From positions 1 through 52,809 of the forward strand of contig CAZORL010000010.1 in assembly GCA_964582375.1 (NCBI GenBank): a DNA stretch of 52,809 bases. Reading direction: 5' to 3'. The DNA is from CAKSQF01 sp964582375 (GTDB taxonomy: Bacteria; Bacillota; Clostridia; Oscillospirales; CAG-272). The notes beneath the pieces were generated by a model, which was not told the DNA's origin, made no database searches, and saw only the letters and a program-made list of their open reading frames with translations. Below are positions 17,778 through 26,099 of this stretch, piece by piece. The first letter of the stretch is position 1. Every line of letters starts with the position of its first letter. A program made the translations under genes and the position numbers.

Positions 17778-19001
17778 TCAGAACGCCCAAGTGCCATTTT
17801 CGAAGATCTTGACGCTCTCGCCGCTCTCGGTCTCGGCGGTGATGGAGAGATCCTCTGTTCCGATCATGAAATCGACATGGATCATCGAGTCGTTGATGCC
17901 CTTTGCGTGCAGCTCGTCGATCGTATATTTCTCGAAATCCTTTATGCAGGCGGTAAATCCCGCACCGAGTGCAAGGTGGCACACGGCGTTTTCGTCAAAG
18001 AGAGTGTTGTAGAAAAGCAGTCCCGAGCGGTTGATCGGACTTTCGAAGGGAACGAGCGCGCATTCTCCGAGGTATGCCGCACCCTCGTCCATCGAGATCA
18101 TCTTTTCAAGAAGTGCCTTTCCGACCTTTGCGTCGCACTCGACAGCCTTGCCACCCTCGAATCTGATCCAAAATTCATCGATCAGCACGCCTCTGTAAGA
18201 AAGAGGCTTCGATGCATATACAATGCCGTCTGCCTCGCCGCGCATTGGCGATGTGAAGACCTCCTCCGACGGGATGTTCGGATTGAAGAATCTGCCGCCG
18301 AGAGTGTTCTCGCCGCCGCCTGCGAAGATTCCGTCGGGAATAAGTCCGACGGTGAAGTCGGTGCCGTTTGATGCACTGTAGTGGAGCTTTCTGATGCCGA
18401 GCGAGTTAAGATATTCGTAACGGTGACGCAGATCGTTGTTGTGCTCCTCCCATGCGGCGATCGGATCGCCGTCGGCACGCGAGGTAAACAGGATAGCCTC
18501 CCAAAGCTTTTCGACAGCCTGCGACGTGCGAAGCTCGGGGAAGACTTTCTTTGCCCATGCCTTACCGGGCACTGCTGCGATCACCCACTGGTACTTGTTG
18601 TCCATCTCCTCGCGGATCGGCTTTATGATCTTGTATCTTGCCTGATTTGCCTTGGCAAGCTTCTCTTGATTGATGCCCTTAAGCCCATCGGGATCGGACG
18701 ATTCGAGATAGATCATGACAGGGAGGGACTCTGCGCGATATTTGAGCTTCGAGATCTCCCAATCGAGCATGCGATTCATGATCTTTTGGGAGCGATAGCG
18801 GGTGTGAACTTTTGCCAGCGGCTGATAGCTCCATTCGACGGTGACGGTCGATGCACCTGCCTTGTAGCATTCCTCGACGACCATCTGCACAAATTCGGGC
18901 TGATCAAGCTCTGCCGATACGATGACCTCTTGTCCCTTAGCAACGTGACCGCCAACATTTGCGATAAGCTTTGCGTAATTTTTGAGTACTGTTTTTTTCA
19001 T
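17778..19001 (-). CDS. M29-family aminopeptidase (AmpS / aminopeptidase II type)
   Basis: A 407-residue cytoplasmic metallo-aminopeptidase of family M29, which releases N-terminal residues from peptides using a two-metal centre. The expected metal-binding segments are present in order: NIPSEEVFTSP, LGECALVP, CHLALGAGF and HVDFMIGT, with the final short beta segment ending in the EIFENGTW-like KIFENGTWAF. The length fits the family. AAAGGA precedes the ATG. It lies between rlmH (23 bases upstream) and the DUF885 lipoprotein gene. Confidence 0.93.
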   Translation of the reverse strand: MKKTVLKNYAKLIANVGGHVAKGQEVIVSAELDQPEFVQMVVEECYKAGASTVTVEWSYQPLAKVHTRYRSQKIMNRMLDWEISKLKYRAESLPVMIYLESSDPDGLKGINQEKLAKANQARYKIIKPIREEMDNKYQWVIAAVPGKAWAKKVFPELRTSQAVEKLWEAILFTSRADGDPIAAWEEHNNDLRHRYEYLNSLGIRKLHYSASNGTDFTVGLIPDGIFAGGGENTLGGRFFNPNIPSEEVFTSPMRGEADGIVYASKPLSYRGVLIDEFWIRFEGGKAVECDAKVGKALLEKMISMDEGAAYLGECALVPFESPINRSGLLFYNTLFDENAVCHLALGAGFTACIKDFEKYTIDELHAKGINDSMIHVDFMIGTEDLSITAETESGESVKIFENGTWAF

Positions 19002-19024
19002 TTTGATTATGTCCTTTCGGTGTT

Positions 19025-19450
19025 TTATTTGTGATATTTACCGCCTGCGGCGATGTTTAATGCACGATATACCTGCTCGAGCAGGATTATCCGCATAAGT
19101 TGATGTGGAAATGTCATGCGAGAAAAGGAAAGTCGAAGATCTGCGGCACGCTTGACCTCGTCGGGCAGACCGTCAAAAGGTCCGATGACGAAGCATATGT
19201 GCGAGTGTCCCCTTGAGGGCAGAGTGTCGATCAGCTCGGACAGCTCCTCGGACGATAGCTCTTTTCCCTCGACGCAGAGAGCGATTATGTACGCACGCTT
19301 TGGCAGTGCGGGCAGGATCGGTGCACCGTCGCGAAGCTCGACCGTGTTAAAACGACAGTAGCCCGACAGCCGCTTTTCGTATTCGGCTGCCGCCTCGCGC
19401 AGATATTTTTCTTTTAAGTTTCCCGAGCAAACGAGCGTGATATCAAGCAT
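19025..19450 (-). CDS. rlmH: 23S rRNA pseudouridine-1915 N3-methyltransferase RlmH
   Basis: A 141-residue SPOUT-class methyltransferase that modifies helix 69 of 23S rRNA. Family marks are FVIGPFDGLP in the SAM-binding knot, LSFSRMTFPHQLMRIILLEQVYRA and the invariant ending GGKYHK. It is somewhat shorter than the usual roughly 155-160 residues; the difference lies in the middle, before the knot. Its start overlaps the 3' end of the heparinase-like gene by 8 bases, so the two are translationally coupled, an unusual pairing of a housekeeping gene with a glycan enzyme. Confidence 0.95.
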   Translation of the reverse strand: MLDITLVCSGNLKEKYLREAAAEYEKRLSGYCRFNTVELRDGAPILPALPKRAYIIALCVEGKELSSEELSELIDTLPSRGHSHICFVIGPFDGLPDEVKRAADLRLSFSRMTFPHQLMRIILLEQVYRALNIAAGGKYHK

Positions 19451-21119
19451 TGCCGCCTACCTTGAACTCAAATTCCGCACTGCCGAGTGTCGGATCGAGC
19501 TCGTAATCGATGCAGTAGACAAATATCGTATTGTTTCCGTGTGAGAGCTCCTCGCGAATCGATACGGTGGGCACTACATCTGCGTTTTTCATCTTCATGC
19601 TGACATCGCCAAACAAAACGCGCCCATCACGGAGTGTCGGCTTTGTCATGCTCACAAAACGCTCCGTGATGCTGTTAACACGCTCGCCCCATGTGTCGCG
19701 AAGGGTGATGTCGTCGTTCGACAGATCAAATACTCGCTCGAATTTGCCTATGTCGATCGGGTACGCACCGTCGATCCTGAGCGAGACTCTGTTACCGTCA
19801 AGGCTCAGATCGCCGCGATATTCGCGCCCCTCATGTTGGAGCGTGCCGTTGATGATCGGTACAGAGTGGCTCTCCGAGCTGTTGCAGAAGATCGTGTATC
19901 TTGTTGCCGCTCTGAAATATTGCCTTGTGTATCTGCCCGAGCCTATGTCGCAAAGCTCTTGACCGTTTTTGGTGGCAATGATGAAATTGCCGACATCGTT
20001 GTGGTTGTGCGGCTCGTCATTGTGCCCTGCCTTGACGGCAAACGAGTAGTTGCCGCGAGTGGTGATATATTGCCCCGCACTCTCCAACAGACAGCTTGAC
20101 AGTGTCACCTCGGATGAGGTCGCATCCGGCATGAAGAAAGCGAAATAGCGGAGCATTTCCACCCATCTGCCGTCAAAGGTCTTCAGTCTGTCGGATGTCG
20201 GCAGGGGCGCGGCGTCCTTGTATTCTCTTGCAAGCAGATGGACGAGTCTTGTCGGTGCTTTCGCATAGATGTTGCTGTCCGAGAAGCTGACTGCCGTGCC
20301 GCCGAGCATGAAATTCTTGGACGGAAAGGATGCCATGAGTTTAACCTTTTCGTTCTTGAAAAGGTCGATCCTGCCGTTTGTGTGGATTCGGAGCATATCC
20401 GCAAAGTAGCAATAATAGCCAAATCCGTAGCTCCAATAGTCAAAGCCCTCAAGGCATGCACCGTCGGAGGTGTATGACTCAAGACAGCAATTGACGCTTG
20501 CCAGCAGGCAGGGAAGATATTTTTCGAGCATTTCCGGCTCTGCGTAGATCATGGTCATGCCGATCGAACCTGCGCAGACCGCTGCCCAGTTGTTCGCACT
20601 CTTTTCCCACCAGAATTTGTGTGTGACATAATTTTCAAGCACGCGCGACTTAACCTCTATCTTGACACGGCGAAGGACACGCTCGTGAAGGCGATCCTTG
20701 AGAAATGCCGCGATCTCGGTCAGAGTCAGCGCAGTCTCGGATGAAAAGAGATCGACACTCGTTGTGTCGCCCTCGTAACTGCCGTCGCAATGTGCAGGCA
20801 GTGACCAGCTGTACTCGTCGCATATCATCCAGATAAGATCCTCGACCTTGTGCAGATACTCGTCGCACTCGGGGTAGACAAGCGACATTATAGCGGCATT
20901 TGCAAGTCGGATACGTCTTGTGAAATACGGTGCTTCAAACGATGATCGATCGCCGTCATCGTAGAAACGGTTGCGCGCCGAAAAGGGCAGCTCGGGCATG
21001 GGCAGTGTGCGCTGTATCTCGTATTGCTCCTTTATGTGTCCAAGCACATCGGCGTATGCCTCGTTTGTTCTTACATTCTGCCAAAACTCCCCGTCCAGCA
21101 GTTCGGGATAAAGCTTCAT
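19443..21119 (-). CDS. Heparinase II/III-like protein
   Basis: A 558-residue protein with an alpha/alpha-toroid N-terminal half (WWEKSANNWAAVCAGSIG and EGFDYWSYGFGYYCYFADML are typical) and a beta-sandwich C-terminal half starting near GNYSFAVKAGHNDEPHNHNDVGNFIIATKNGQ. That His/Asn-rich segment is the hallmark of the heparinase II/III family, which cleaves uronic-acid-containing polysaccharides by elimination. No signal peptide is seen, so it would act on imported oligosaccharides. AGGAGGT precedes the ATG. The precise substrate (heparan, alginate, rhamnogalacturonan or other) cannot be assigned. Confidence 0.85.
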   Translation of the reverse strand: MKLYPELLDGEFWQNVRTNEAYADVLGHIKEQYEIQRTLPMPELPFSARNRFYDDGDRSSFEAPYFTRRIRLANAAIMSLVYPECDEYLHKVEDLIWMICDEYSWSLPAHCDGSYEGDTTSVDLFSSETALTLTEIAAFLKDRLHERVLRRVKIEVKSRVLENYVTHKFWWEKSANNWAAVCAGSIGMTMIYAEPEMLEKYLPCLLASVNCCLESYTSDGACLEGFDYWSYGFGYYCYFADMLRIHTNGRIDLFKNEKVKLMASFPSKNFMLGGTAVSFSDSNIYAKAPTRLVHLLAREYKDAAPLPTSDRLKTFDGRWVEMLRYFAFFMPDATSSEVTLSSCLLESAGQYITTRGNYSFAVKAGHNDEPHNHNDVGNFIIATKNGQELCDIGSGRYTRQYFRAATRYTIFCNSSESHSVPIINGTLQHEGREYRGDLSLDGNRVSLRIDGAYPIDIGKFERVFDLSNDDITLRDTWGERVNSITERFVSMTKPTLRDGRVLFGDVSMKMKNADVVPTVSIREELSHGNNTIFVYCIDYELDPTLGSAEFEFKVGGNA

Positions 21120-21167
21120 TATTTTACCTCCTGATATCCTGTTATATATAAAAGGTAGAAAAGGGCG

Positions 21168-21533
21168 TTATTTCAAAAAGAAATTGACCCAGACGATATC
21201 GAATATGATCACAAGCGACAAGGGAAGCAGGACATAGATAAGTTCCTTGCCGAGGGCGTGGCGACGTTCTGCCGCCGAAAGCTTTGCGGAAAGCTCATCT
21301 TTTGGCATATCGGGCGGATAATCGCTTGCCGACGGCGGCTTTTTCGAAAAGCAACGGGTCAAAGCGAATACCACACAGAATAAAAGTCCTTCGGCAATGT
21401 AAAATATCGGGTACATCCAAACAAGCCCGTATTTGAGCATGACCATGTATAATATCATGAAAAGTGCCAAAAAGAAGGCGAGTTTTATCGCTTTTTTGGC
21501 AAGCGAACTATCGATCTGCGGCATTTTACGCAT
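21168..21533 (-). CDS. Small membrane protein of unknown function
   Basis: A 121-residue protein with three predicted membrane helices (about residues 17-35, 39-60 and 98-118) and a charged loop rich in Pro and Lys between the second and third. I do not recognise a family. The ATG at 21533 follows GAGGGGTGA, which overlaps the stop codon of rnhA, so it is translationally linked to that gene. The heparinase-like gene starts 48 bases further on. Nothing visible points to a specific role. Confidence 0.75.
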   Translation of the reverse strand: MRKMPQIDSSLAKKAIKLAFFLALFMILYMVMLKYGLVWMYPIFYIAEGLLFCVVFALTRCFSKKPPSASDYPPDMPKDELSAKLSAAERRHALGKELIYVLLPLSLVIIFDIVWVNFFLK

Positions 21534-21539
21534 ATATTG

Positions 21540-21983
21540 TCACCCCTCTCGGTACTTGTCGGCATATGCGGTGGCAAGGCTGTCACAGCGTTCGTTATAT
21601 GGATGTCCGTTGTGACCGCGAACCCAAACATAGGTTATCTTGTGCGGTCGTATCGCCGTGAGAAGTCGCTCCCAAAGATCTGGGTTCAGCGCGGGCGAGC
21701 CGTCCGATTTTTTCCAGCCTCGCTTTTTCCAGCCGACCGCCCAGCCCTTTTCAAGTCCGTTTATCACATATTGCGAATCGGAAGTGAAGATCACCTCGCA
21801 CGGCTCTTTCAATGCCTCAAATGCGGCGATCGCCCCCATCAGCTCCATTTTGTTGTTGGTCGTTGACGGTGCGCCGCCCGACAGCTCTTTCTCAACGCCG
21901 TGGCAGACGAGTATCGCACCCCATCCGCCCGGACCCGGGTTGCCGCGGCAAGCACCATCGGTGTAAATTTCGACTTTTTTCAT
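21540..21983 (-). CDS. rnhA: Ribonuclease HI
   Basis: A 147-residue RNase H type 1 that cuts the RNA strand of RNA-DNA hybrids. Catalytic residues are all in place: D9 (YTDGAC), E47 (MELMGA), D69 (TSDSQYV) and D134 (ERCDSLA), with H124 in VRGHNGH. The basic handle WKKRGWKK is also present. I chose the ATG at 21983 rather than the TTG two codons earlier. The ribosome site is weak, so translation may depend on coupling to ddl, which ends 14 bases upstream. Confidence 0.96.
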   Translation of the reverse strand: MKKVEIYTDGACRGNPGPGGWGAILVCHGVEKELSGGAPSTTNNKMELMGAIAAFEALKEPCEVIFTSDSQYVINGLEKGWAVGWKKRGWKKSDGSPALNPDLWERLLTAIRPHKITYVWVRGHNGHPYNERCDSLATAYADKYREG

Positions 21984-21997
21984 TTTCAACTATCTTA

Positions 21998-23068
21998 TTA
22001 TCTCTTGCTTTGCGCATCGAACGCCAGTTCAACAAGTCTGTCGATGATCTGCGGATAGGTCATACCGCCCTCGCAAATGAGCTTTGGGTACATCGATATC
22101 GAGGTAAATCCGGGGAGGGTGTTGATCTCGTTGAAGATGATACCGCCGTCCGCCTTTACGAAAAAGTCAACGCGCGACAGACCCTGCGCACCGAGCGTCA
22201 CATAGACCTTGCGTGCCCACTCGCGAACCTTTGATGATACCTCGTCGGGCAGTCGTGCAGGGATGTAATATGATGCGGTGTCGTTTTTGTATTTGGTGTC
22301 GTAATCGTAAAACTCAGCACCCGGGTCGATCTCACCGCAGACCGATGCTACGGGATCGTCGTTGCCGATGACTGCGACCTCGATCTCGCGACCGTCGATA
22401 AATTCCTCGATCAGCACTCTCTGCGGATCGGTCTTCAGTGCTTTCTCGACCGCGGGGAGCAGTTCTTTGCTGCACTTGACCTTCGATACGCCGACAGATG
22501 AGCCGGCAGACGAGGGCTTGACGAACACGGGATATCCAAGCTCGCTCTCGACCCTTTGCTCGACTGCCGCAAAATCACCCATCGACTCTTTTGTCAGCAC
22601 GACAGCCTTTGCCTGCGGAACATCGGTCAGCGAAATGAGGGCTTTTGTCGTCGCTTTGTCCATCGCGGCGGCGGATGCCTTTGTCCCCGAGCCGACAAAA
22701 GGAATGCCGACAAGCTCAAGCAGACCTTGAAGTCTGCCGTCCTCCGAATATTCGCCGTGGACTGCAGGAAATACGACATCAATATAGATCGCTCTGTTGT
22801 CGCGTGTCAGGATGGCATAAAGTCCGCGATCGGGTGTGATGTAAGCCGATGTCAGACATTCGGGATGATCACGCCATGTGTCGTCACGGATGTGTTCGGG
22901 TTCTCCCTCGTAAAGCATCCACTGACCGTTTGGTGTTATGCCGAGCGTCGTGATGTCGTATTTTTCATGGTCGGCGTTCGTTATGATCGAATATGCTGTC
23001 AAAAGCGACACTTCGTATTCGGAGGATCTTCCGCCGAAGATCACACAGAGATTGATTTTGTTGTTCAT
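21998..23068 (-). CDS. ddl: D-alanine--D-alanine ligase
   Basis: A 356-residue ATP-grasp enzyme that makes D-Ala-D-Ala for peptidoglycan. Visible blocks: FGGRSSEYEVS near the N-terminus, FVKPSSAGSSVGVSK and LIEEFIDGREIEVAV in the ATP-grasp region, and IIFNEINTLPGFTSISMYPK near the end. The EFYDYDTKY segment keeps the Tyr that favours D-Ala rather than D-lactate as second substrate. The length is standard. It lies in the middle of the long minus-strand operon, between prmC and rnhA. Confidence 0.96.
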   Translation of the reverse strand: MNNKINLCVIFGGRSSEYEVSLLTAYSIITNADHEKYDITTLGITPNGQWMLYEGEPEHIRDDTWRDHPECLTSAYITPDRGLYAILTRDNRAIYIDVVFPAVHGEYSEDGRLQGLLELVGIPFVGSGTKASAAAMDKATTKALISLTDVPQAKAVVLTKESMGDFAAVEQRVESELGYPVFVKPSSAGSSVGVSKVKCSKELLPAVEKALKTDPQRVLIEEFIDGREIEVAVIGNDDPVASVCGEIDPGAEFYDYDTKYKNDTASYYIPARLPDEVSSKVREWARKVYVTLGAQGLSRVDFFVKADGGIIFNEINTLPGFTSISMYPKLICEGGMTYPQIIDRLVELAFDAQSKR

Positions 23069-23087
23069 AGCAGATTTCCTTCATTTA

Positions 23088-23837
23088 TTATATATAATGA
23101 TTTTTGTGTTTTGAAAGATACGCGACACGGTCGTTGCCCGACAGATCTTTCGTTATCTCTGCCGAAAAGCCGTGCTCACCTGCAAGGGTGCGGATGGCAT
23201 CTCCCTGATCAAAGCCGATCTCGAAAACGAATCCGCCGCCGTCTTTGAGATTTTTGGCAAATGTACTCAAAAATCGCCTGTAAAAGCAAAGTCCGTCACC
23301 GCCGCCGTCAAGGGCGATGTGCGGTTCGGCTGAAAGCGATGGGTAGGCGGCAATGTCGTCTGTCGGAATGTAAGGTGGATTTGAAATTATCAGCCCGAAC
23401 CTTTCATTACCCAACGGATCATCGTACAGCAGATCGGCATTCACAAGCCTTGCTCTGCCTGTGAGCGAGAGTGCCGCCGCATTTTCTCGTGCGGCATCGA
23501 GTGCGCCCTCTTGTATGTCAACCAAAAGACCAAGCGGACAGTCGGGACGCTCGTCAAGGAGCGTCAGTCCGATGCATCCCGAGCCTGTGCAAAGATCGGC
23601 AAAAGGCTCGCCGCTCTTAAGCTTTGACAGTGCGACCTCGACCAGGCATTCGGTGTCGGGGCGTGGAATAAGGCAGTCGCGGTTTATCTTAAAATAATGG
23701 CGGTAAAAGAACCACTCGCCGATAATGTATGCAAGCAGCTCGCCATTCTCAACGCGTTTAAGAACGGCGGCAAGCTCGTCTTTGTCATGAAAATGCTCGG
23801 CGGCGATCATTGCCTCAAGATTTGTGATCTCTCCCAC
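23088..23837 (-). CDS. prmC: Release factor glutamine methyltransferase PrmC
   Basis: A 249-residue SAM-dependent enzyme that methylates the Gln of the GGQ motif in peptide release factors. It has the usual order: a short helical N-terminal domain, CLIPRPDTECLVE, the SAM motif ADLCTGSGCIGL, and the substrate-binding NPPYIP. The N-terminal domain is shorter than in many homologues. The GTG start at 23837 lies 2 bases after the stop of the upstream SLOG gene, with AAGGGGAAGGG as ribosome site inside that gene's end, so the two are coupled. ddl follows after 19 bases. Confidence 0.92.
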   Translation of the reverse strand: MGEITNLEAMIAAEHFHDKDELAAVLKRVENGELLAYIIGEWFFYRHYFKINRDCLIPRPDTECLVEVALSKLKSGEPFADLCTGSGCIGLTLLDERPDCPLGLLVDIQEGALDAARENAAALSLTGRARLVNADLLYDDPLGNERFGLIISNPPYIPTDDIAAYPSLSAEPHIALDGGGDGLCFYRRFLSTFAKNLKDGGGFVFEIGFDQGDAIRTLAGEHGFSAEITKDLSGNDRVAYLSKHKNHYI

Positions 23838-23839
23838 GC

Positions 23840-24346
23840 TCAGCCCTTCCCCTTGATCTCGTTTAACATGTTGACCACGGGGATGCCCTTGCGGACAGCC
23901 ATGTTGTATGTTTGAACACTGCCCGATCTGCGTCTTGCCGTGTCAACATAGGCGATCAGCATGTCGGCACGATCGACCATGTATTGGTTGCGTGTCTTCA
24001 TGCATCCGTTTACATATTTGTCGGCGATCGTGACAACCTCGTCATAGTATGAAAGGAGCGTTTTGTAGACCGATTTGTCATACTCCGACCACTCGTCTTC
24101 CTGACCGCGATGCGGACAAACGAGCGTCATGCGGAATTTTCCTTCGTATCCCTCTTTCTTTAGATGCGAAAGTGCCACTGCGGCGACCGTGTCAAAGCCG
24201 AGCGCACCGCCGATGTAAAATTCGGTCGTGCCGTGATTGTCGATAAGATCGGCAAGCCTTGCCTTGAGAAGGTCGCATGCGAGCCTTTTTTCGGAGTCGG
24301 TCATGTTTCTGTGTCCGGTAAATGCGCAAGATCTGATAATTTCCAT
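23840..24346 (-). CDS. SLOG-family (DUF1273/YpsA-like) protein
   Basis: A 168-residue Rossmann-like protein of the SLOG superfamily, DUF1273/YpsA branch. It opens with SCAFTGHRNM, has the FYIGGALGFDTVAA glycine loop near residues 43-56, and ends with the RSGSVQTYNMAVRKGIPVVNM block typical of nucleotide- or ADP-ribose-type ligand binding. The biological role is not firmly established; homologues are widespread in Firmicutes. It heads the coupled group with prmC and lies 35 bases after the WG-repeat gene. Confidence 0.85.
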   Translation of the reverse strand: MEIIRSCAFTGHRNMTDSEKRLACDLLKARLADLIDNHGTTEFYIGGALGFDTVAAVALSHLKKEGYEGKFRMTLVCPHRGQEDEWSEYDKSVYKTLLSYYDEVVTIADKYVNGCMKTRNQYMVDRADMLIAYVDTARRRSGSVQTYNMAVRKGIPVVNMLNEIKGKG

Positions 24347-24381
24347 AATGATGTAATTCCTTTGATTTTGTCTTTTTTAGG

Positions 24382-25935
24382 TTAGTTTGCGCTTGTTTGG
24401 GTGTTTTCGGCGAGGTAAAATGTCTGATATCCGATCCCTTCGCAGTATCCGACGATCACGCCCGACGATACCTGCGAAAGAGATGTGAAAACAAAAGGCA
24501 GGACGATGTTTCCGTCGGTGTCGATCATGCCGAGCGTGCCGTCCTCAAGTCCGACAACGGCAAGTCCCTGTATGAAGGGTGTGGCGTAGGTGAATATGGG
24601 CTGAGCGATCCACTCGTCATCGATCGTGTAAAAACCGTATTTTCCGTCCTTTGAAAGGAGCATGACTCCGTTCGAGTATCCTTCCAATGTGTAGCCGTCG
24701 GGCGGATTTCGCTTCTTGCCGCTTTTGCTCATGAGTATGTCGATGTCGCTGACCGTTCTGTTGGCAACGACGTGGCTTGTTGTGACAACACGGACGCGAA
24801 GGTAGCCGTTGTCGTAGCCGGTAGAGCCGATCGACTCTATGCCGAACGTGTCGGGCAAGGTGTATTCATCGCCGACCGAATGTCCCTGACCGACGACCTC
24901 GGTCTCCCAATGGTACCATCCGCGCGGGACAAATTGGACTCTGCCGTTTGAATTGACGACACGCATGCGATTTGCCTCGGGAAGCATGACGACGGCGACG
25001 TTGTCACTGTAATTGTAGGCTTTGTAATAGAGTGCGGTCTTCCATTTTTCGGTTTTTACCGTCTGAAAGCGCATGAAGCCGCTCTCGGGATCAAATTTTG
25101 CCTCAAGTCCCTTTGGAGCGATCTCTTTTGCGGGATAATCGTAGAAAAGCTCTGAGCGAATGTCGCCCTTCTCGATCTCACAGAGTGCACCATCCTTGAC
25201 GATGTAATACTTATCGCCGTCCGAGAAGACCGGACGGTTTTTCATGTCGCGTGCGTAGTAGGGGGTGACACCTCCGAGATCCTCGATCACGGTTGCCCCG
25301 TACATGTCGCAGAGCTTTGCCTTTTTGCCCTCCTCGCTGTAGAAGATCAGATATCCCATGTAGGGTTGAAGGCTCTTTTTTGGGGTGATCGTCGGTGTCG
25401 AGATGGTAATATATGATGCGTCAAGGTCGCCGTATTGCTTTGAATACTTGCTTTTGACCTCAGTGCCGCTGGAATAATCAATGTTATAGACCTCGCCCGA
25501 GAGTATCTTGTGCTTTTCTGCATCATACACATCGGTCAAGATGATATCTCCGCTCTCGCCCGAGACATATTTGTCGATCGGGGAGATCAGCGTGTTGTAA
25601 TTTGCCACTCTTACCGAGCAGGCTGTTGCGGCGCGATCAACGATCAGCCCCGCGATCGATCTATATCCGAGCGCATAGCGCAGATTTGTCACGTATTCGG
25701 TGCCGACATCGGTCTTTTGGTCGGGAACATAAACATCGGTGGGCTTTGGAGCGGTCGTTGTCGGAGCGGTCGTCACGACAGAAGGAAGACGGTCTGTTAC
25801 CGTCACCGAGGTGGTGACCTTTGGGGGTTGCGCTTTGTCAAAAAGCCCGAGAGAGAGCGCGCCTATCGGCAGTGATATGCCAAAGAGGAGCAGTGCTGAG
25901 CAGATCTCGACGGCAAGTCTTGGAACCGGTTTCAT
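24382..25935 (-). CDS. Membrane-anchored WG-repeat protein
   Basis: A 517-residue protein with one N-terminal membrane helix (about residues 6-27), a Thr/Pro-rich linker (VVTTAPTTTAPKPT) and a large extracytoplasmic part. The C-terminal third shows WG-type repeats such as GKYGFYTIDDEWIAQPIFTYATPF and DGTLGMIDTDGNIVLPFVF. WG repeats form beta-propeller-like surfaces whose ligands are mostly unknown. I chose ATG 25935 because AGGAAG precedes it and it opens directly into the membrane helix. It is the first gene of the long minus-strand run. Confidence 0.85.
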   Translation of the reverse strand: MKPVPRLAVEICSALLLFGISLPIGALSLGLFDKAQPPKVTTSVTVTDRLPSVVTTAPTTTAPKPTDVYVPDQKTDVGTEYVTNLRYALGYRSIAGLIVDRAATACSVRVANYNTLISPIDKYVSGESGDIILTDVYDAEKHKILSGEVYNIDYSSGTEVKSKYSKQYGDLDASYITISTPTITPKKSLQPYMGYLIFYSEEGKKAKLCDMYGATVIEDLGGVTPYYARDMKNRPVFSDGDKYYIVKDGALCEIEKGDIRSELFYDYPAKEIAPKGLEAKFDPESGFMRFQTVKTEKWKTALYYKAYNYSDNVAVVMLPEANRMRVVNSNGRVQFVPRGWYHWETEVVGQGHSVGDEYTLPDTFGIESIGSTGYDNGYLRVRVVTTSHVVANRTVSDIDILMSKSGKKRNPPDGYTLEGYSNGVMLLSKDGKYGFYTIDDEWIAQPIFTYATPFIQGLAVVGLEDGTLGMIDTDGNIVLPFVFTSLSQVSSGVIVGYCEGIGYQTFYLAENTQTSAN

Positions 25936-26013
25936 AAAATTACTTCCTAACTGTATAATATGGAGCGGTGAAGAAAAATAATAGCTAAAACAGATCTTAC
26001 GATAAAAATTGCA

Positions 26014-26050
26014 AAAAGCAGGTTGCAATTTGTCCTTGCAACCTGCTTTT
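26014..26050 (-). terminator. Terminator of galK
   Basis: A perfect 15-bp stem: 26014-26028 with 26036-26050, 7-base loop. On the minus strand it is followed by T-rich TTTTTGCAATTTTTA and lies 50 bases after the galK stop. Confidence 0.9.
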
Positions 26051-26099
26051 CAGGAGATCACGGGGACGCCGCGATATCAACGGTTTGTATGTTTGTCGA

